Positions 14,119 through 24,000 of a stretch of DNA of 51,385 nt are shown here, piece after piece. The notes beneath the pieces were generated by a model. It did no database searches, was not told the origin of the DNA, and was given only the letters and a program-made list of their open reading frames with translations. The translations under genes and the position numbers were made by a program. Each line of letters opens with the position of its first letter. Within the stretch, counting starts at the first letter, position 1. Source of the DNA: Calditrichota bacterium (GTDB lineage Bacteria > Electryoneota > AABM5-125-24 > Hatepunaeales > Hatepunaeaceae); the NCBI GenBank assembly GCA_016867835.1, contig VGIQ01000005.1, forward strand, positions 1-51,385, written 5' to 3'.

Positions 14119-15873
14119 TTGACAGACTATGAATCCCACCTGCAAGCCGACTTCGGCCGATACCCACTTGGCGAAATAGTAGGTCGGACAGCCGAACGAG
14201 TTGGCGGTCGAATTGCCATGCGCGCCTGGACAGGCGAATCTTACCGGGAGATCGCCTATCCCGATCTCGCCGGTCGTATCGAAGCGGTGGCTAAGTGGCT
14301 TGTTGACTACGGCATCAAGCCGGGCGACCGGGTCGCTGTTCTCGGTGAGAACCGACCCGAATGGGGGATGGCATATCTTGGAATCGTTGCTGCCGGCGGG
14401 ACCGTCGTCCCCGTCGATGCGCTTATGCCCCTGCCCGGCATTCGCCACATCCTCGTCGATTCCGAAGCCCGCCTCCTCTTCGCGACTTCCCGCTTTCTGA
14501 AGGACATGGCCGAAACCGAAGAACTCCCTTCGCTTGAGCATCGAATCCTGATCGGAGGCGAACCTGTGGATGGAGCCATCGGATTCAATGAGATTCTCTC
14601 TGCCGGATCAGAATCATCTGCGGTGCTGCCTGAAGTATCCCTATCCGACCGAGCCGCGATTCTCTACACCTCGGGCACGACCGGCCACTCCAAGGGCGTC
14701 GTTCTAACCCACAACAACATCGCCAGCAACATCGCAGCCTGCTGCCGGGTCTTTCCTCTTGGATCGGACGACACCTTCCTCTCAGTCTTGCCGATTCATC
14801 ACGCCTTCGAGTCAACAGCAGGATTCCTCTTACCCCTGTACATTGGATGCTCGATCACCTATGCACGTTCGCTGAAGAGTGCCGACATCGTAGCCGACAT
14901 CAAGAACACCGGCGTAACGTTGATGGTCGGAGTGCCACTTCTCTACGAAAAGATGCACGAAGGCATCGTACGCAATATCAAGAAGAAAGGATGGGCGACG
15001 CGGCAAGTGGTTGGCCTGCTGACGACAGTCTCAGCCATAGGAGATAAGGTCGGACTCGAACTCGGAGCGCTGCTCTTTAGGAGCCTTCGCGAAAAGGCTG
15101 GGTTGGGAACGGTGCGTTTCTTCATAAGCGGCGGGGGGCCGCTTAACCCGGCTACGGCCCTCTTTTTTCATCGCTTGGGCTTGAGACTGTTACAGGGTTA
15201 CGGTCTCACCGAAACAAGCCCGGTCTCGCACGTCAATCCGCCCTGGGATGCCCGGTTCGAGACGGTTGGACCGCCGATACCGGGTGTCGAACACCGGATA
15301 CTCGAACCAAACGCCCAGGGTATTGGTGAAGTCCTCCTTCGTGGTGAGAACATCTTCCTGGGCTACTACAGGAGCGATGAAGCGACACAGGAAGTCATGA
15401 CCCCGGACGGTTGGTTCCGCACCGGTGACCTGGGGAAGATCCACCCCGACGGCCATTTGCAGATCATGGGCCGAAAGAAGAACATGATCGTTACCGGTGG
15501 CGGGAAGAACGTCTATCCAGAGGAGGTGGAGCATTACCTTAACGCTTCCCGATTCATTGCTGAATCGTTGGTTCTGGGTGCGCCAAGGTCCTCAGGTTAC
15601 GGCGAGGATGTCGTTGCACTGATCCATCCTGAATACGAACAAATCGACCTGCACTTTGAGGAACTGGGCCGAGGTAAGCCGACAGATGCCGATGTCGAAG
15701 CCTTGCTAAAGGAGGAACTGCGGCAGACACAAGCCTCACTCGCCGACTACAAACGGGTGCGGCGGTATCGCATCTTAGAGGAGGAGTTTCAGAAAACTTC
15801 AACCCGCAAAATCAAGCGCTTTCTCTATAAGGGGACAATGGTCGATGTCGATTCGTCGTCGCGAACGAAGTGA
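14119..15873 (+). CDS. AMP-forming acyl-CoA synthetase (long-chain fatty acid-CoA ligase type)
   Basis: 584 residues. It activates a carboxylic acid as acyl-AMP and transfers it to CoA. Motifs of the ANL superfamily are in order: YTSGTTGHSKGVVLTH (P-loop), the aromatic HHAFESTAGF region, ISGGGPLNPA, LQGYGLTETSP, DGWFRTGDLGKIHPDGH, GRKKNMIVTGGGKNVYPEEV, and the C-terminal lysine region FQKTSTRKIKRF. The start is TTG 14119 with GGAGA upstream. It resembles FadD/long-chain ligases; substrate cannot be fixed. It stands apart from sdhB and the following permease. Confidence 0.9.
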   Translation: MTDYESHLQADFGRYPLGEIVGRTAERVGGRIAMRAWTGESYREIAYPDLAGRIEAVAKWLVDYGIKPGDRVAVLGENRPEWGMAYLGIVAAGGTVVPVDALMPLPGIRHILVDSEARLLFATSRFLKDMAETEELPSLEHRILIGGEPVDGAIGFNEILSAGSESSAVLPEVSLSDRAAILYTSGTTGHSKGVVLTHNNIASNIAACCRVFPLGSDDTFLSVLPIHHAFESTAGFLLPLYIGCSITYARSLKSADIVADIKNTGVTLMVGVPLLYEKMHEGIVRNIKKKGWATRQVVGLLTTVSAIGDKVGLELGALLFRSLREKAGLGTVRFFISGGGPLNPATALFFHRLGLRLLQGYGLTETSPVSHVNPPWDARFETVGPPIPGVEHRILEPNAQGIGEVLLRGENIFLGYYRSDEATQEVMTPDGWFRTGDLGKIHPDGHLQIMGRKKNMIVTGGGKNVYPEEVEHYLNASRFIAESLVLGAPRSSGYGEDVVALIHPEYEQIDLHFEELGRGKPTDADVEALLKEELRQTQASLADYKRVRRYRILEEEFQKTSTRKIKRFLYKGTMVDVDSSSRTK

Positions 15874-16024
15874 GGCACGCGCTTTATCGTGGACGCAGGC
15901 AGGGATACATGATTGACTTGCCAGACGTCGTCCCACTAGCAGTAACAGATACCAGTAACCGAATGCAGGAGGTTGACGCGCCACCTTCCGGGATCAGACC
16001 CTGACTCCTGAACACCTCGGCGCG

Positions 16025-16942
16025 TTGCTCAGCCTTCTAACAGCCCTTTTCTGGGGCAGCGCGGTTATACTCTTCAAGCGCAGCGGTGAGACTGTCCATC
16101 CGCTTGCGCTCAACATTTTCAAGAACGTCCTTGCCTTTGTGCTCTTCATTCCGACGGCACTGCTTATCGGTGCGCCGATTTGGATTGAGGTTGAGCCCAA
16201 GGTATTGCTGACGATCATGGTAAGCGGCCTGCTTGGTATCGCAATCTCCGACACATTGCTCTTCCAGAGCCTGCAAATGGTTGGCGCCGAACGGAGTGCG
16301 ATCATTGCCTGCCTCTACAGTCCATTAATCATCGGACTTTCTCACCTTAGGCTGGGCGAAACTCTTCACCCCCTGCAGTGGTTAGGGGTAGTTATGATCG
16401 TTGCGGCTGTGTTACTGACCGGGACTGGGTTGAGGAGCGCTCGAACTGTAGTACCCGACGGTGATCTGTCATTGGCGCACCGAATGACTCGCAGGCGTTT
16501 AAGGTGGGGCATACTGCTCGGCGTTCTTGCCAATGCTACGTCAGCGATGGGCATCGTCCTGATGAAGCCCTATCTTGCCCAACTGCCGCTGATCTGGGTA
16601 AGTGAAGTGCGTCTCGCTACCGGAACGACCATATTGGTTCTATTCACGCTTTTGCTACCGGGGAGACAAGTTATCTTTGGCAGCATATTGCGCAACAGTC
16701 GTTGGAACAGCACTATTAGCGGGTCGTTTCTGGGGGCTTATCTGGCGCTTTTGCCCTGGCTGGGTGGATTGAAGTTCGCCCCGGTCTCAGTGGCATCGGC
16801 ATTGCAGCAACTGAGCAGTGTCTTCATTTTCATATTGGCGGCGATTTTCCTTCGCGAGCCGGTTACTTCAGCAAAAGTCATTGGGATAATGTTAGGTTTG
16901 GCCGGTTCAATCCTGGTGATGGTGGGACCGGGCTTACTATGA
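16025..16942 (+). CDS. EamA/DMT-family permease
   Basis: 305 residues with ten predicted membrane helices in two EamA halves (LLSLLTALFWGSAVILFKRS at the start of the first, WGILLGVLANATSAMGIVLM at the start of the second; C-terminal VIGIMLGLAGSILVMVG). Such proteins export amino acids or other metabolites, with no substrate signature visible. Start uncertain: TTG 16025 is the first usual start, but the residues upstream (LTPEHLGA, from CTG 16001) look like the normal N-terminus of the family. The stop overlaps the next gene (ATGA). Confidence 0.8.
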   Translation: MLSLLTALFWGSAVILFKRSGETVHPLALNIFKNVLAFVLFIPTALLIGAPIWIEVEPKVLLTIMVSGLLGIAISDTLLFQSLQMVGAERSAIIACLYSPLIIGLSHLRLGETLHPLQWLGVVMIVAAVLLTGTGLRSARTVVPDGDLSLAHRMTRRRLRWGILLGVLANATSAMGIVLMKPYLAQLPLIWVSEVRLATGTTILVLFTLLLPGRQVIFGSILRNSRWNSTISGSFLGAYLALLPWLGGLKFAPVSVASALQQLSSVFIFILAAIFLREPVTSAKVIGIMLGLAGSILVMVGPGLL

Positions 16943-18321
16943 TTTTCCTACGGAGCCGCGATCCAAACCGGCTGCTTAAGCGTCGATTAGGCAGTGAAAA
17001 GGTACTCGATAAGCCGGAGGACCTGATCCTCTATGGGATGGATGCGACCAGGGAGCGGGCACTGCCGGAGGCCGTCGTTCTTGCCGAGACGACCGATGAC
17101 ATCCGGATCGTCGTTCAAGCCGCCCTGGAGGAAAGCCGTCCGGTTGTGGCTCGCGGTGCGGGATCCGGGCTGTCGGGAGGCAGCGTTCCGGTCGAAAGAG
17201 GGATCGTCGTTTCACTTGAGAAGATGCGGACGATCGAATCCCTCGACGAAGTCAAAAAGATTGCGATCGTCCAACCGGGCGTGATCACCTCGGACTTGCA
17301 GACGGCGGCGGCGGAGAAGCGTCTATTCTATCCTCCCGACCCCTCAAGTTACACAGTGAGCACCATCGGCGGGAACGTTGCGGAGAACGCCGGCGGCCTG
17401 CGCTGTTTCAAGTATGGTGTGACGTCGCACTATGTCCTCGGCCTCGAGTTTATCGACGGCGAGGGCAACCTGCAAACTACGGGCATATGGTCTATCGAGC
17501 ATCGGGAGCCCGATCTGACTCCGTTGCTTATCGGGAGTGAGGGGACGCTGGGAGTCATTACCCGTGTCGCTCTTCAGTTGATAGCACTACCGCCGCAGCG
17601 AGCTACCCTCGCGGCATGGTTTGCATCATCGAAGGCAGCATTCGAAGGTGTCGAAGCGATCCTGGGTGCCGATCTTGTCCCCTCTATCCTCGAATACATC
17701 GACGGATCGGCACTTAGAGCCGCATCCTCTTTTGCCGGGATCGAAGTGCCCGAAGGCACCGGTGCAATGCTCTTGATAGAGGTCGATGGAGATGCAGACG
17801 AGGTGATACAGCAACTTGGCCAGGTGCGGCGCGCCCTCAAGGGACTGACTGCCGGTATGGAAGAGGCTGCATCGGATGCGCGCCGGGAGCAGTTCTGGCA
17901 ACTGCGGCGCAGCATCAGCCCGAGTTTGATTCGCCTCTCGACGGGAAAGATTCACGAGGATATTGCAGTGCCCCGCGATAGACTTGCCGAACTCGCGGAA
18001 CGTGTCTATCTAATCTCAGCTGAGACAGAACTGCAAATCCCTTGCTATGGTCACGCCGGTGATGGGAATCTCCACGCGGTAGTGCTTTATCGCAAGGAAG
18101 ATGAAGAAGAGCGCGAACGCTCAAGGCAGGCCTTCGAATCGCTCCTTCATGCAGCCATCGACCTTGGCGGAACCATTACCGGCGAGCATGGCGTAGGGGT
18201 CACGAAGCGGGACTATCTTCCCTGGCAGCATAGCCCTGAACTGATATCCTATGGACGCCGCATCAAGCAATTACTCGATCCTCACGGCATATTCAATCCG
18301 GGGAAGATATTTGCGCGTTAA
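16939..18321 (+). CDS. glcD: FAD-linked oxidase, glycolate oxidase GlcD / D-lactate dehydrogenase type
   Basis: 460 residues. FAD-binding type 4 domain with VVARGAGSGLSGGSVPVERG and YPPDPSSYTVSTIGGNVAEN, and a C-terminal cap with GHAGDGNLHAVVLY, ITGEHGVGVTKRDYL and NPGKIF. The family oxidises 2-hydroxyacids (glycolate, D-lactate, 2-hydroxyglutarate) and delivers electrons to the respiratory chain. GlcE and GlcF partners are not next to it, so a stand-alone D-lactate or 2-hydroxyglutarate dehydrogenase is as likely as a glycolate oxidase. Coupled to the permease by ATGA overlap, hinting that the permease moves a related acid. Confidence 0.85.
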   Translation: MIFLRSRDPNRLLKRRLGSEKVLDKPEDLILYGMDATRERALPEAVVLAETTDDIRIVVQAALEESRPVVARGAGSGLSGGSVPVERGIVVSLEKMRTIESLDEVKKIAIVQPGVITSDLQTAAAEKRLFYPPDPSSYTVSTIGGNVAENAGGLRCFKYGVTSHYVLGLEFIDGEGNLQTTGIWSIEHREPDLTPLLIGSEGTLGVITRVALQLIALPPQRATLAAWFASSKAAFEGVEAILGADLVPSILEYIDGSALRAASSFAGIEVPEGTGAMLLIEVDGDADEVIQQLGQVRRALKGLTAGMEEAASDARREQFWQLRRSISPSLIRLSTGKIHEDIAVPRDRLAELAERVYLISAETELQIPCYGHAGDGNLHAVVLYRKEDEEERERSRQAFESLLHAAIDLGGTITGEHGVGVTKRDYLPWQHSPELISYGRRIKQLLDPHGIFNPGKIFAR

Positions 18322-18380
18322 AATTACTCCGTGCATCATTTACTGTCTTATTAATGGGTGCAGATAATTGTGGTATTCTC

Positions 18381-18437
18381 CAGTAGGGCAGGCATTCCTG
18401 CCTGCCCTTTGGACGGACAAGAATGTCCGTCCTACTG
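18381..18437. repeat. Inverted repeat made of two hairpins (dispersed palindromic element, copy 2)
   Basis: Starts CAGTAGGGCAGG and ends CGTCCTACTG. Each half is a perfect small hairpin (GGGCAGGCA with TGCCTGCCC; GGACGGACA with TGTCCGTCC), and the outer CAGTAGG/CCTACTG bases pair too. Same plan as 5801-5905, with different but paired stem bases and a shorter spacer. It lies just after glcD and may also end its transcript. Confidence 0.75.
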
Positions 18438-18502
18438 ATGCTACTATTTGATGCCCCGATTAATAATGGAACCACCTTCCAATAAATAAATCGCATAGGA
18501 AA

Positions 18503-19630
18503 ATGAGAAACAAATCGACGACTATTACCGCTGCCATGCTCCTCATCGCAGTGGTCGCTTTCGGTCAGGATGCCCCCCCTGCACCGAAGGTCTCGGGGCT
18601 GGTCTGGGCATCCTACTGGCATGCCGTAGCCGGCGCTCCCGCAACGGGCAATTACCAACTAAGCGGTGACGGGAATGCCAACGCCTTCCAGATCAAGCGA
18701 ATCCACTTTACGCTAACAGGCAGCCTCGACGAGAGGTGGTCCTATCGGACAACGCTTGAGGCTGAAGGCACCGGCAACATCACCCCGATCGCCAAATTCG
18801 CTTTTCTGAAGGCGGGCTTCAAGTCACCGTTCCCCCATTCTATCACCGTCGGGCTGCAAGGCAATCCGGTTGTCGCCCGAAGCGAGGAGGCGTGGGGCTA
18901 CCGTCCGGTGCTCTACCCGGCTCGCGAAACCGTTCAGAATACCGTCCTGGCAACGGCTTGGGGGCTGAAGACCCATGCCACAACTGACGTTGGCATTGGC
19001 TGGACGGGGCAGATTCACGAGCGCGTCGGTATGGGACTGCTCATCTCCAACGGGAGCGGCTTTAAGGCGCCGGAGGCGGATAGTTACAAGAAGGTCGCCT
19101 GGTCTGTCGGGTTCATGCCCATAGCGGGAACGCCGTCGTTGCTCCTTGAACTGTCCGGCGACGCCGAAGCGGGTTACCGGACACCTTCGCCGGACAGAGA
19201 ACCGCGCATTCGGACATCGCTTGGCCTATTGGCCGTCCAGCAATGGGAAGGCTTACGGCTGGGCATAGACTACTATCGCAAGGCCTACCCGGACGTTAAG
19301 ACGACGATAGCGGGAAAGTCTTACGAGGCGAGTCTATCGGCGTTGTCATTCTTCAGTCACTTTGACCTGAACGAACGACTGAAAGCCATTGGCCGCTACG
19401 ACATCTATCAGCCGGTGGAAGATGAGAAGATGTTGGGCAGTGCCTATGGCGGCAAGAGCGGCGAGTCGCTGCTGCTGCTTGGAATCGACTGCCTCTATGG
19501 CCCGCCGAAAAGCCACTTCGTTATATCCTTTCAGTTGACGACCTATCAAGCGCAAAAAGGGGCAAATGGAGTCTGGCAGGACCGCGATCCCTACTCACAG
19601 GCAGCGGTGGACTGGATTATTACGTTTTGA
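18503..19630 (+). CDS. Outer-membrane beta-barrel protein, phosphate-selective porin (OprO/OprP)-like
   Basis: 375 residues with a signal peptide (MRNKSTTITAAMLLIAVVAFG) and alternating strand sequence through to a terminal Phe (WIITF), the usual barrel-end signal. FQIKRIHFTLTGSLDERWSY and the VGLGxxP-like QGNPVVARSEEAWGYRPV region recall the porin O/P family. It is somewhat shorter than typical OprP. GGA lies a few bases before the ATG. Substrate unknown; no phosphate-transport genes are near, so the porin name describes fold rather than solute. Confidence 0.65.
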   Translation: MRNKSTTITAAMLLIAVVAFGQDAPPAPKVSGLVWASYWHAVAGAPATGNYQLSGDGNANAFQIKRIHFTLTGSLDERWSYRTTLEAEGTGNITPIAKFAFLKAGFKSPFPHSITVGLQGNPVVARSEEAWGYRPVLYPARETVQNTVLATAWGLKTHATTDVGIGWTGQIHERVGMGLLISNGSGFKAPEADSYKKVAWSVGFMPIAGTPSLLLELSGDAEAGYRTPSPDREPRIRTSLGLLAVQQWEGLRLGIDYYRKAYPDVKTTIAGKSYEASLSALSFFSHFDLNERLKAIGRYDIYQPVEDEKMLGSAYGGKSGESLLLLGIDCLYGPPKSHFVISFQLTTYQAQKGANGVWQDRDPYSQAAVDWIITF

Positions 19631-19667
19631 CCGGCGCCAATTCGATGAGCAAAGCAGCCTGACAATT

Positions 19668-19698
19668 GAAAGGGGCAGTCCGTTTAGCTGCCCCTTTC
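19668..19698 (+). terminator. Hairpin terminator after the porin gene
   Basis: GAAAGGGGCAG and CTGCCCCTTTC pair perfectly, 37 bases after the stop; the second arm is followed by a T-rich stretch. Confidence 0.75.
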
Positions 19699-19800
19699 GT
19701 TCTGTCATTTTGACAGACGCTGACTCCTGGGTTGTCTGTAACGGACACAGACGCTAACTTATTGTTAGAGTAGGTATCAGTCTCTCCTCCCCCAGTAATC

Positions 19801-19830
19801 TTGAGTTTTCATTAACATTTTCATTATCAT
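19801..19830 (+). promoter_or_regulatory. Possible promoter giving a nearly leaderless transcript of the acyl-CoA dehydrogenase
   Basis: TTGAGT (19801-19806), 18 bases, TATCAT (19825-19830), and only six bases to ATG 19837. No ribosome site is present. Called by eye. Confidence 0.4.
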
Positions 19831-19836
19831 TCCCTT

Positions 19837-21009
19837 ATGGAAACCACCTACCACGCCCTCGACTATTACAACCTCGACGAACTGCTGACGGAGGACGAGC
19901 GTATGGTGCGCGATCTCGTTCGCCAGTGGGTTGACCGCGAGGTGATCCCGATTATCGGCCGCTATGCTGACGAAGGCAAGTTCCCAAACCACCTTATTCC
20001 GCAAATGGCCGGGATGGGTCTCTTTGGGCCTACTCTGCCCGAGACTTACGGGGGAGCGGGCGCAACGGAAGCCGCTTATGGTCTTATGATGCAGGAACTG
20101 GAGCGCGGCGACAGCGGTCTGCGCAGTTTCGCTTCGGTGCAGTCGGCTCTCGTAATGTATCCGATCTATCGCTACGGATCTGAGGAACAGCGCCGGAAGT
20201 ATTTGCCGAAACTGGCGCGAGGCGAGTTGATAGGCTGTTTTGGGTTGACCGAGCCGAACTTCGGATCGGATCCGGGCGGAATGATCACCCGCGCCGAGCG
20301 CGATGGGGAGGGGTTCATTTTAAATGGCGCCAAGATGTGGATCACCAACGGAACGGTCTGCGATCTTGCCGTTGTTTGGGCGAAATTGGACGGCGTCGTG
20401 CGCGGTTTCATCGTGGAGATGGGGACCCCCGGCTTCACGGCGCCGGAAACGAAAATGAAGTGGTCACTGCGCGCCTCGGTTACTTCGGAACTCGTCTTTG
20501 AGGATGTCCGTCTCCCGTCTGAGGCGCTGCTTCCTAACGGTGAAGGCTTGTCGCTGCCGCTCTCCTGCTTAACGCAAGCACGTTATGGCATCGCCTGGGG
20601 CACAATCGGCGCGGCAATGGCGTGCTATGACGAAGCGCGCCGTTATGCGCTGTCGCGCATTCAGTTTGGCAAACCGATTGCTTCGTTTCAGATGGTGCAG
20701 GAAAAACTGGCGATCATGGCGACCGAGATCACCAAGGCGCAGTTGCTAAATTTCCGCCTTGCACAACTGAAGCAGTCCGGCAAGGCAACTCATCAGATGG
20801 TCTCAATGGCGAAGCGCAACGGTTGTTTTCAAGCCTTGAAGATCGCTCGCATGGCACGGGACATACTGGGCGCGGCGGGCATCACCTACGAGTTTCAGTC
20901 CGGGCGCCACATGGTCAACATCGAGTCGGTCTATACCTATGAAGGAACTCACGACATCCACACGCTTGTGATAGGCGCCGATCTTACCGGCATTGAGGCG
21001 TTTCGGTGA
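19837..21009 (+). CDS. Acyl-CoA dehydrogenase, glutaryl-CoA dehydrogenase-like
   Basis: 390 residues. FAD-dependent alpha,beta-dehydrogenation of an acyl-CoA. The FAD/substrate loops GCFGLTEPNFGSDPGGM and KMWITNGTVCDLAVVW, the segment LRSFASVQSALVMYPIYRYG (with the Arg typical of glutaryl-CoA dehydrogenases) and the C-terminal VYTYEGTHDIHTLVIGA with the catalytic Glu closely follow human and bacterial GcdH. Glutaryl-CoA arises from lysine and tryptophan breakdown; other short acyl-CoAs are possible. The stop overlaps the GTG of the cyclase gene. Confidence 0.85.
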   Translation: METTYHALDYYNLDELLTEDERMVRDLVRQWVDREVIPIIGRYADEGKFPNHLIPQMAGMGLFGPTLPETYGGAGATEAAYGLMMQELERGDSGLRSFASVQSALVMYPIYRYGSEEQRRKYLPKLARGELIGCFGLTEPNFGSDPGGMITRAERDGEGFILNGAKMWITNGTVCDLAVVWAKLDGVVRGFIVEMGTPGFTAPETKMKWSLRASVTSELVFEDVRLPSEALLPNGEGLSLPLSCLTQARYGIAWGTIGAAMACYDEARRYALSRIQFGKPIASFQMVQEKLAIMATEITKAQLLNFRLAQLKQSGKATHQMVSMAKRNGCFQALKIARMARDILGAAGITYEFQSGRHMVNIESVYTYEGTHDIHTLVIGADLTGIEAFR

Positions 21010-24000
21010 CCGGTCCCGAAAAAGCCGTCACCTTCGTCCCGGCTTATCTGCTCCGGTGGGTCATCGACGGGACGACCGAGCGTCGCTTCCCGGCGATTGT
21101 CGCCTTTGCCGATGTCTCAGGATTCACGGCGATGTCCGAGCAACTGGCATCCATAGGCAAGGAAGGCGCTGAAACGTTGACCGGCATCCTGAATCGCTAC
21201 TTTACCGCGATGATATCACGTATCCACAGCGGTGGCGGGTTCGTCGGAAAGTTTGGCGGCGACGCGATGACGATCTTCTTTCCGGTGGAGGTGGATGAAG
21301 CGGTATCAAGCACCTGCCGCCGGGCCCTTGCGACCTGCTGGAATCTGCAAGATGCAATGGCCGATTTTGACCGGATTGAGACCAAGGGCGGCATCTTCAC
21401 ATTGGGAATGAAGATCGGTATTGCCTCGGGGGATGTGTTATACCGGCTTGTTGAGTCTCAAGGTGGCAGCCGCGACTGTCTCCTGGCGGGATTGCCGCTC
21501 GATAGTGCTGCCGAAGCTGAGCATCACGGGAAATCAGGCGAGGTCATTCTCTCGCCCGACGCAGCGATGCTCGATTCCTATCCCGGTGAGTTACTTGAAG
21601 GCGGTTTCCTCCGCAGCAAGCCTTTGGGCGATCTCATCGAGCGACAAAGAAAGCCGGCGAGTCTGCCTGATAACGCACCGGATCATGCCCGTGCCTTTGT
21701 CGATGCAGCGATCTACCGCCGGTTGCTTTTAGGGCTTGATTCGGTGGGCGAGATTCGCCGGGTTAGTGTGGTCTTTTTGTCGGTACAGGGGCTCGACTAC
21801 GAATCGGCGTCGAACGCAGGCGAGCAGTTGCAGGAACTCTACAGTTGGGTTCATGGAGTAGTTCGCAAGTATGGCGGGTCGATCAACAAGGTCGATATGG
21901 GGGATAAAGGCTCAAAGGTGCTGATTACCTTCGGTGCCCCGGAGGCTCACGAGAACGACGAGGAGATGGCGCTACGTTGCGGGCTCGAACTGGTGGCGGA
22001 AAACGACATCGTGAAATCGCTGGGGGTTTCGCCGAGGGTAGGCGTGGCGACCGGTGTAGTCTTTTCGGGTGAGGTTGGCTCGGTGGTCCGGCAGGAATAT
22101 ACCGTAATGGGTCGCGCCGTAAATCTGGCGGCGCGATTAATGGGGCATAGCCGGGTTGGGGAGTTATGGGTAGATGAAGCGACCGTCAAGCGAGCCGGTG
22201 AGCCGTTTGAACTTGAGGGACCTATCGATGTGCAGTTCAAGGGTATTCAGCAACCCCTTCCGGTATATAGAGCATTAGGTTTACGCTCCGCTGCCAAGCC
22301 GCAAGCGGCGTCAGATTCGCCGATGATCGGTCGGGATATGCAGCGGCGACAGATAGCTCGGATAGTAGATTCGGTTGCAAGCGGAGAGACCGGTGTCCTG
22401 GTGATGCATGGCGATGCCGGTTCCGGCAAGAGCCGCCTTCTTCGGCAGTGTATAACAACTTTACATGAGCGGGGCTTCCTGATAGGAGCCGGGGAAGCGC
22501 TCAGTTATGCCAAGCAGTCTCCCTATCTGGTATGGATATCGATCCTGCGCGGGATGATGGCGATCCCTCCCGGCAGCGGCGAAGCGGCATTGAACCGGCT
22601 TGATACCGTTGTCAGAGAAATCGACCCCGAACATAGTTTCCGTCTGCCCATCATTGCCTCACTGTTGGGTATTGCCTGCCCTGACAATGAGATCACTACC
22701 CACTTCGATGCCCTCCTGCGCCAGGAAAACCTCTTCGACTTCGTGGTGCAATATTTCCGCTATTCGACAACCGGCAGCGACACCAGGTCGGGAATTCCGG
22801 CAGCCATCCTGATCGAAGATGCCCAGTGGATCGACCGTAACTCGCTTGAACTTGCCGCCTATCTCCTGCGCAATATTGCCGGAGCGCCAATCCTGCTGAT
22901 TATTGCGCGACGGGCTTACAGCCGTGAATTCACCTCGCCTTATATCAAGGAAATCGAGGGGCACGAAGCGGCAGTTAGCATCCACGTTCCGGACTTCACG
23001 TTCGACGAATCGCGGGAATTCCTGCTTATGCAGTTAGGCGCGACGAGCATTGACGAAGACCTGATGCGGTTCATCTTCGACGCTGCGCACGGGAATGCAG
23101 CGTTCCTGCTGGAACTTAACCGTAACCTGATGGCAAGTGGGACGCTCGCACTTGTGCCTTCGGATGATGGCATCCGCGCCGCTCGAACGGGTGATCTGGA
23201 TCAAATTGAGGTGCCCGACTCGCTGAACGGCCTCATCATGAGCCAGATCGACCGCCTCAAGCCGGAAGCGCAATTGACGCTCAAGGTTGCCGCAGTCGTG
23301 GGACGTCAGTTCACCCGCGAGATTGTGCAGGGCTCCTATCCGGTTGATACTGATGAACAACGCCTTCAGGATACCATTGAGGAACTGCAGAGTCTCGACA
23401 TGCTGCTGGCGGAGTTCGACTCCGATATTTTAAACTACGTTTTCAAGAACATCTTGACGCGGGAAGTTGCCTACGACAGCATGCTCTTCGCGCACCGACG
23501 GGAGTATCATCGCAGGGTCGGACTCTGCCTGGAGCGGCTATATCCGGATGGTATTACTGAGCGCGTTGAAGAATTGGCGCGCCACTTCTATCAATCTGAC
23601 GATGACGATAGGGCGTCACGATATCTCGGTATGGCAGGAGACAAGGCGTTCGACCTTTATGCCAACGAAAGCGCAGAGTTACATTACTCCCGCGCTATTG
23701 AGCGATCGCCGGTGGAGCGCGATGCGCGAGGGCGATACCGACTTCTGACGATGCGCGCCAAAGTGGCTGCGGTTCTCGGTAAACTCCACCTAATGAAGCG
23801 AGACCTCGACGAGTCGCTCACGGTAGCCGATTTGACCGGCGATCTAAAGGGCAAGGTCAACACCCTCGACAATCTGGCTCAATACTATATGAAGACGAGC
23901 GATCTCGCCTCGATGGAACAGGTCGCGCAGGAAGCCCTGACGCTTTTAGAGGGGCTAAATCATCCCTTCGGTCGCATCACCGTCTTGAGCAAGTTTGGGA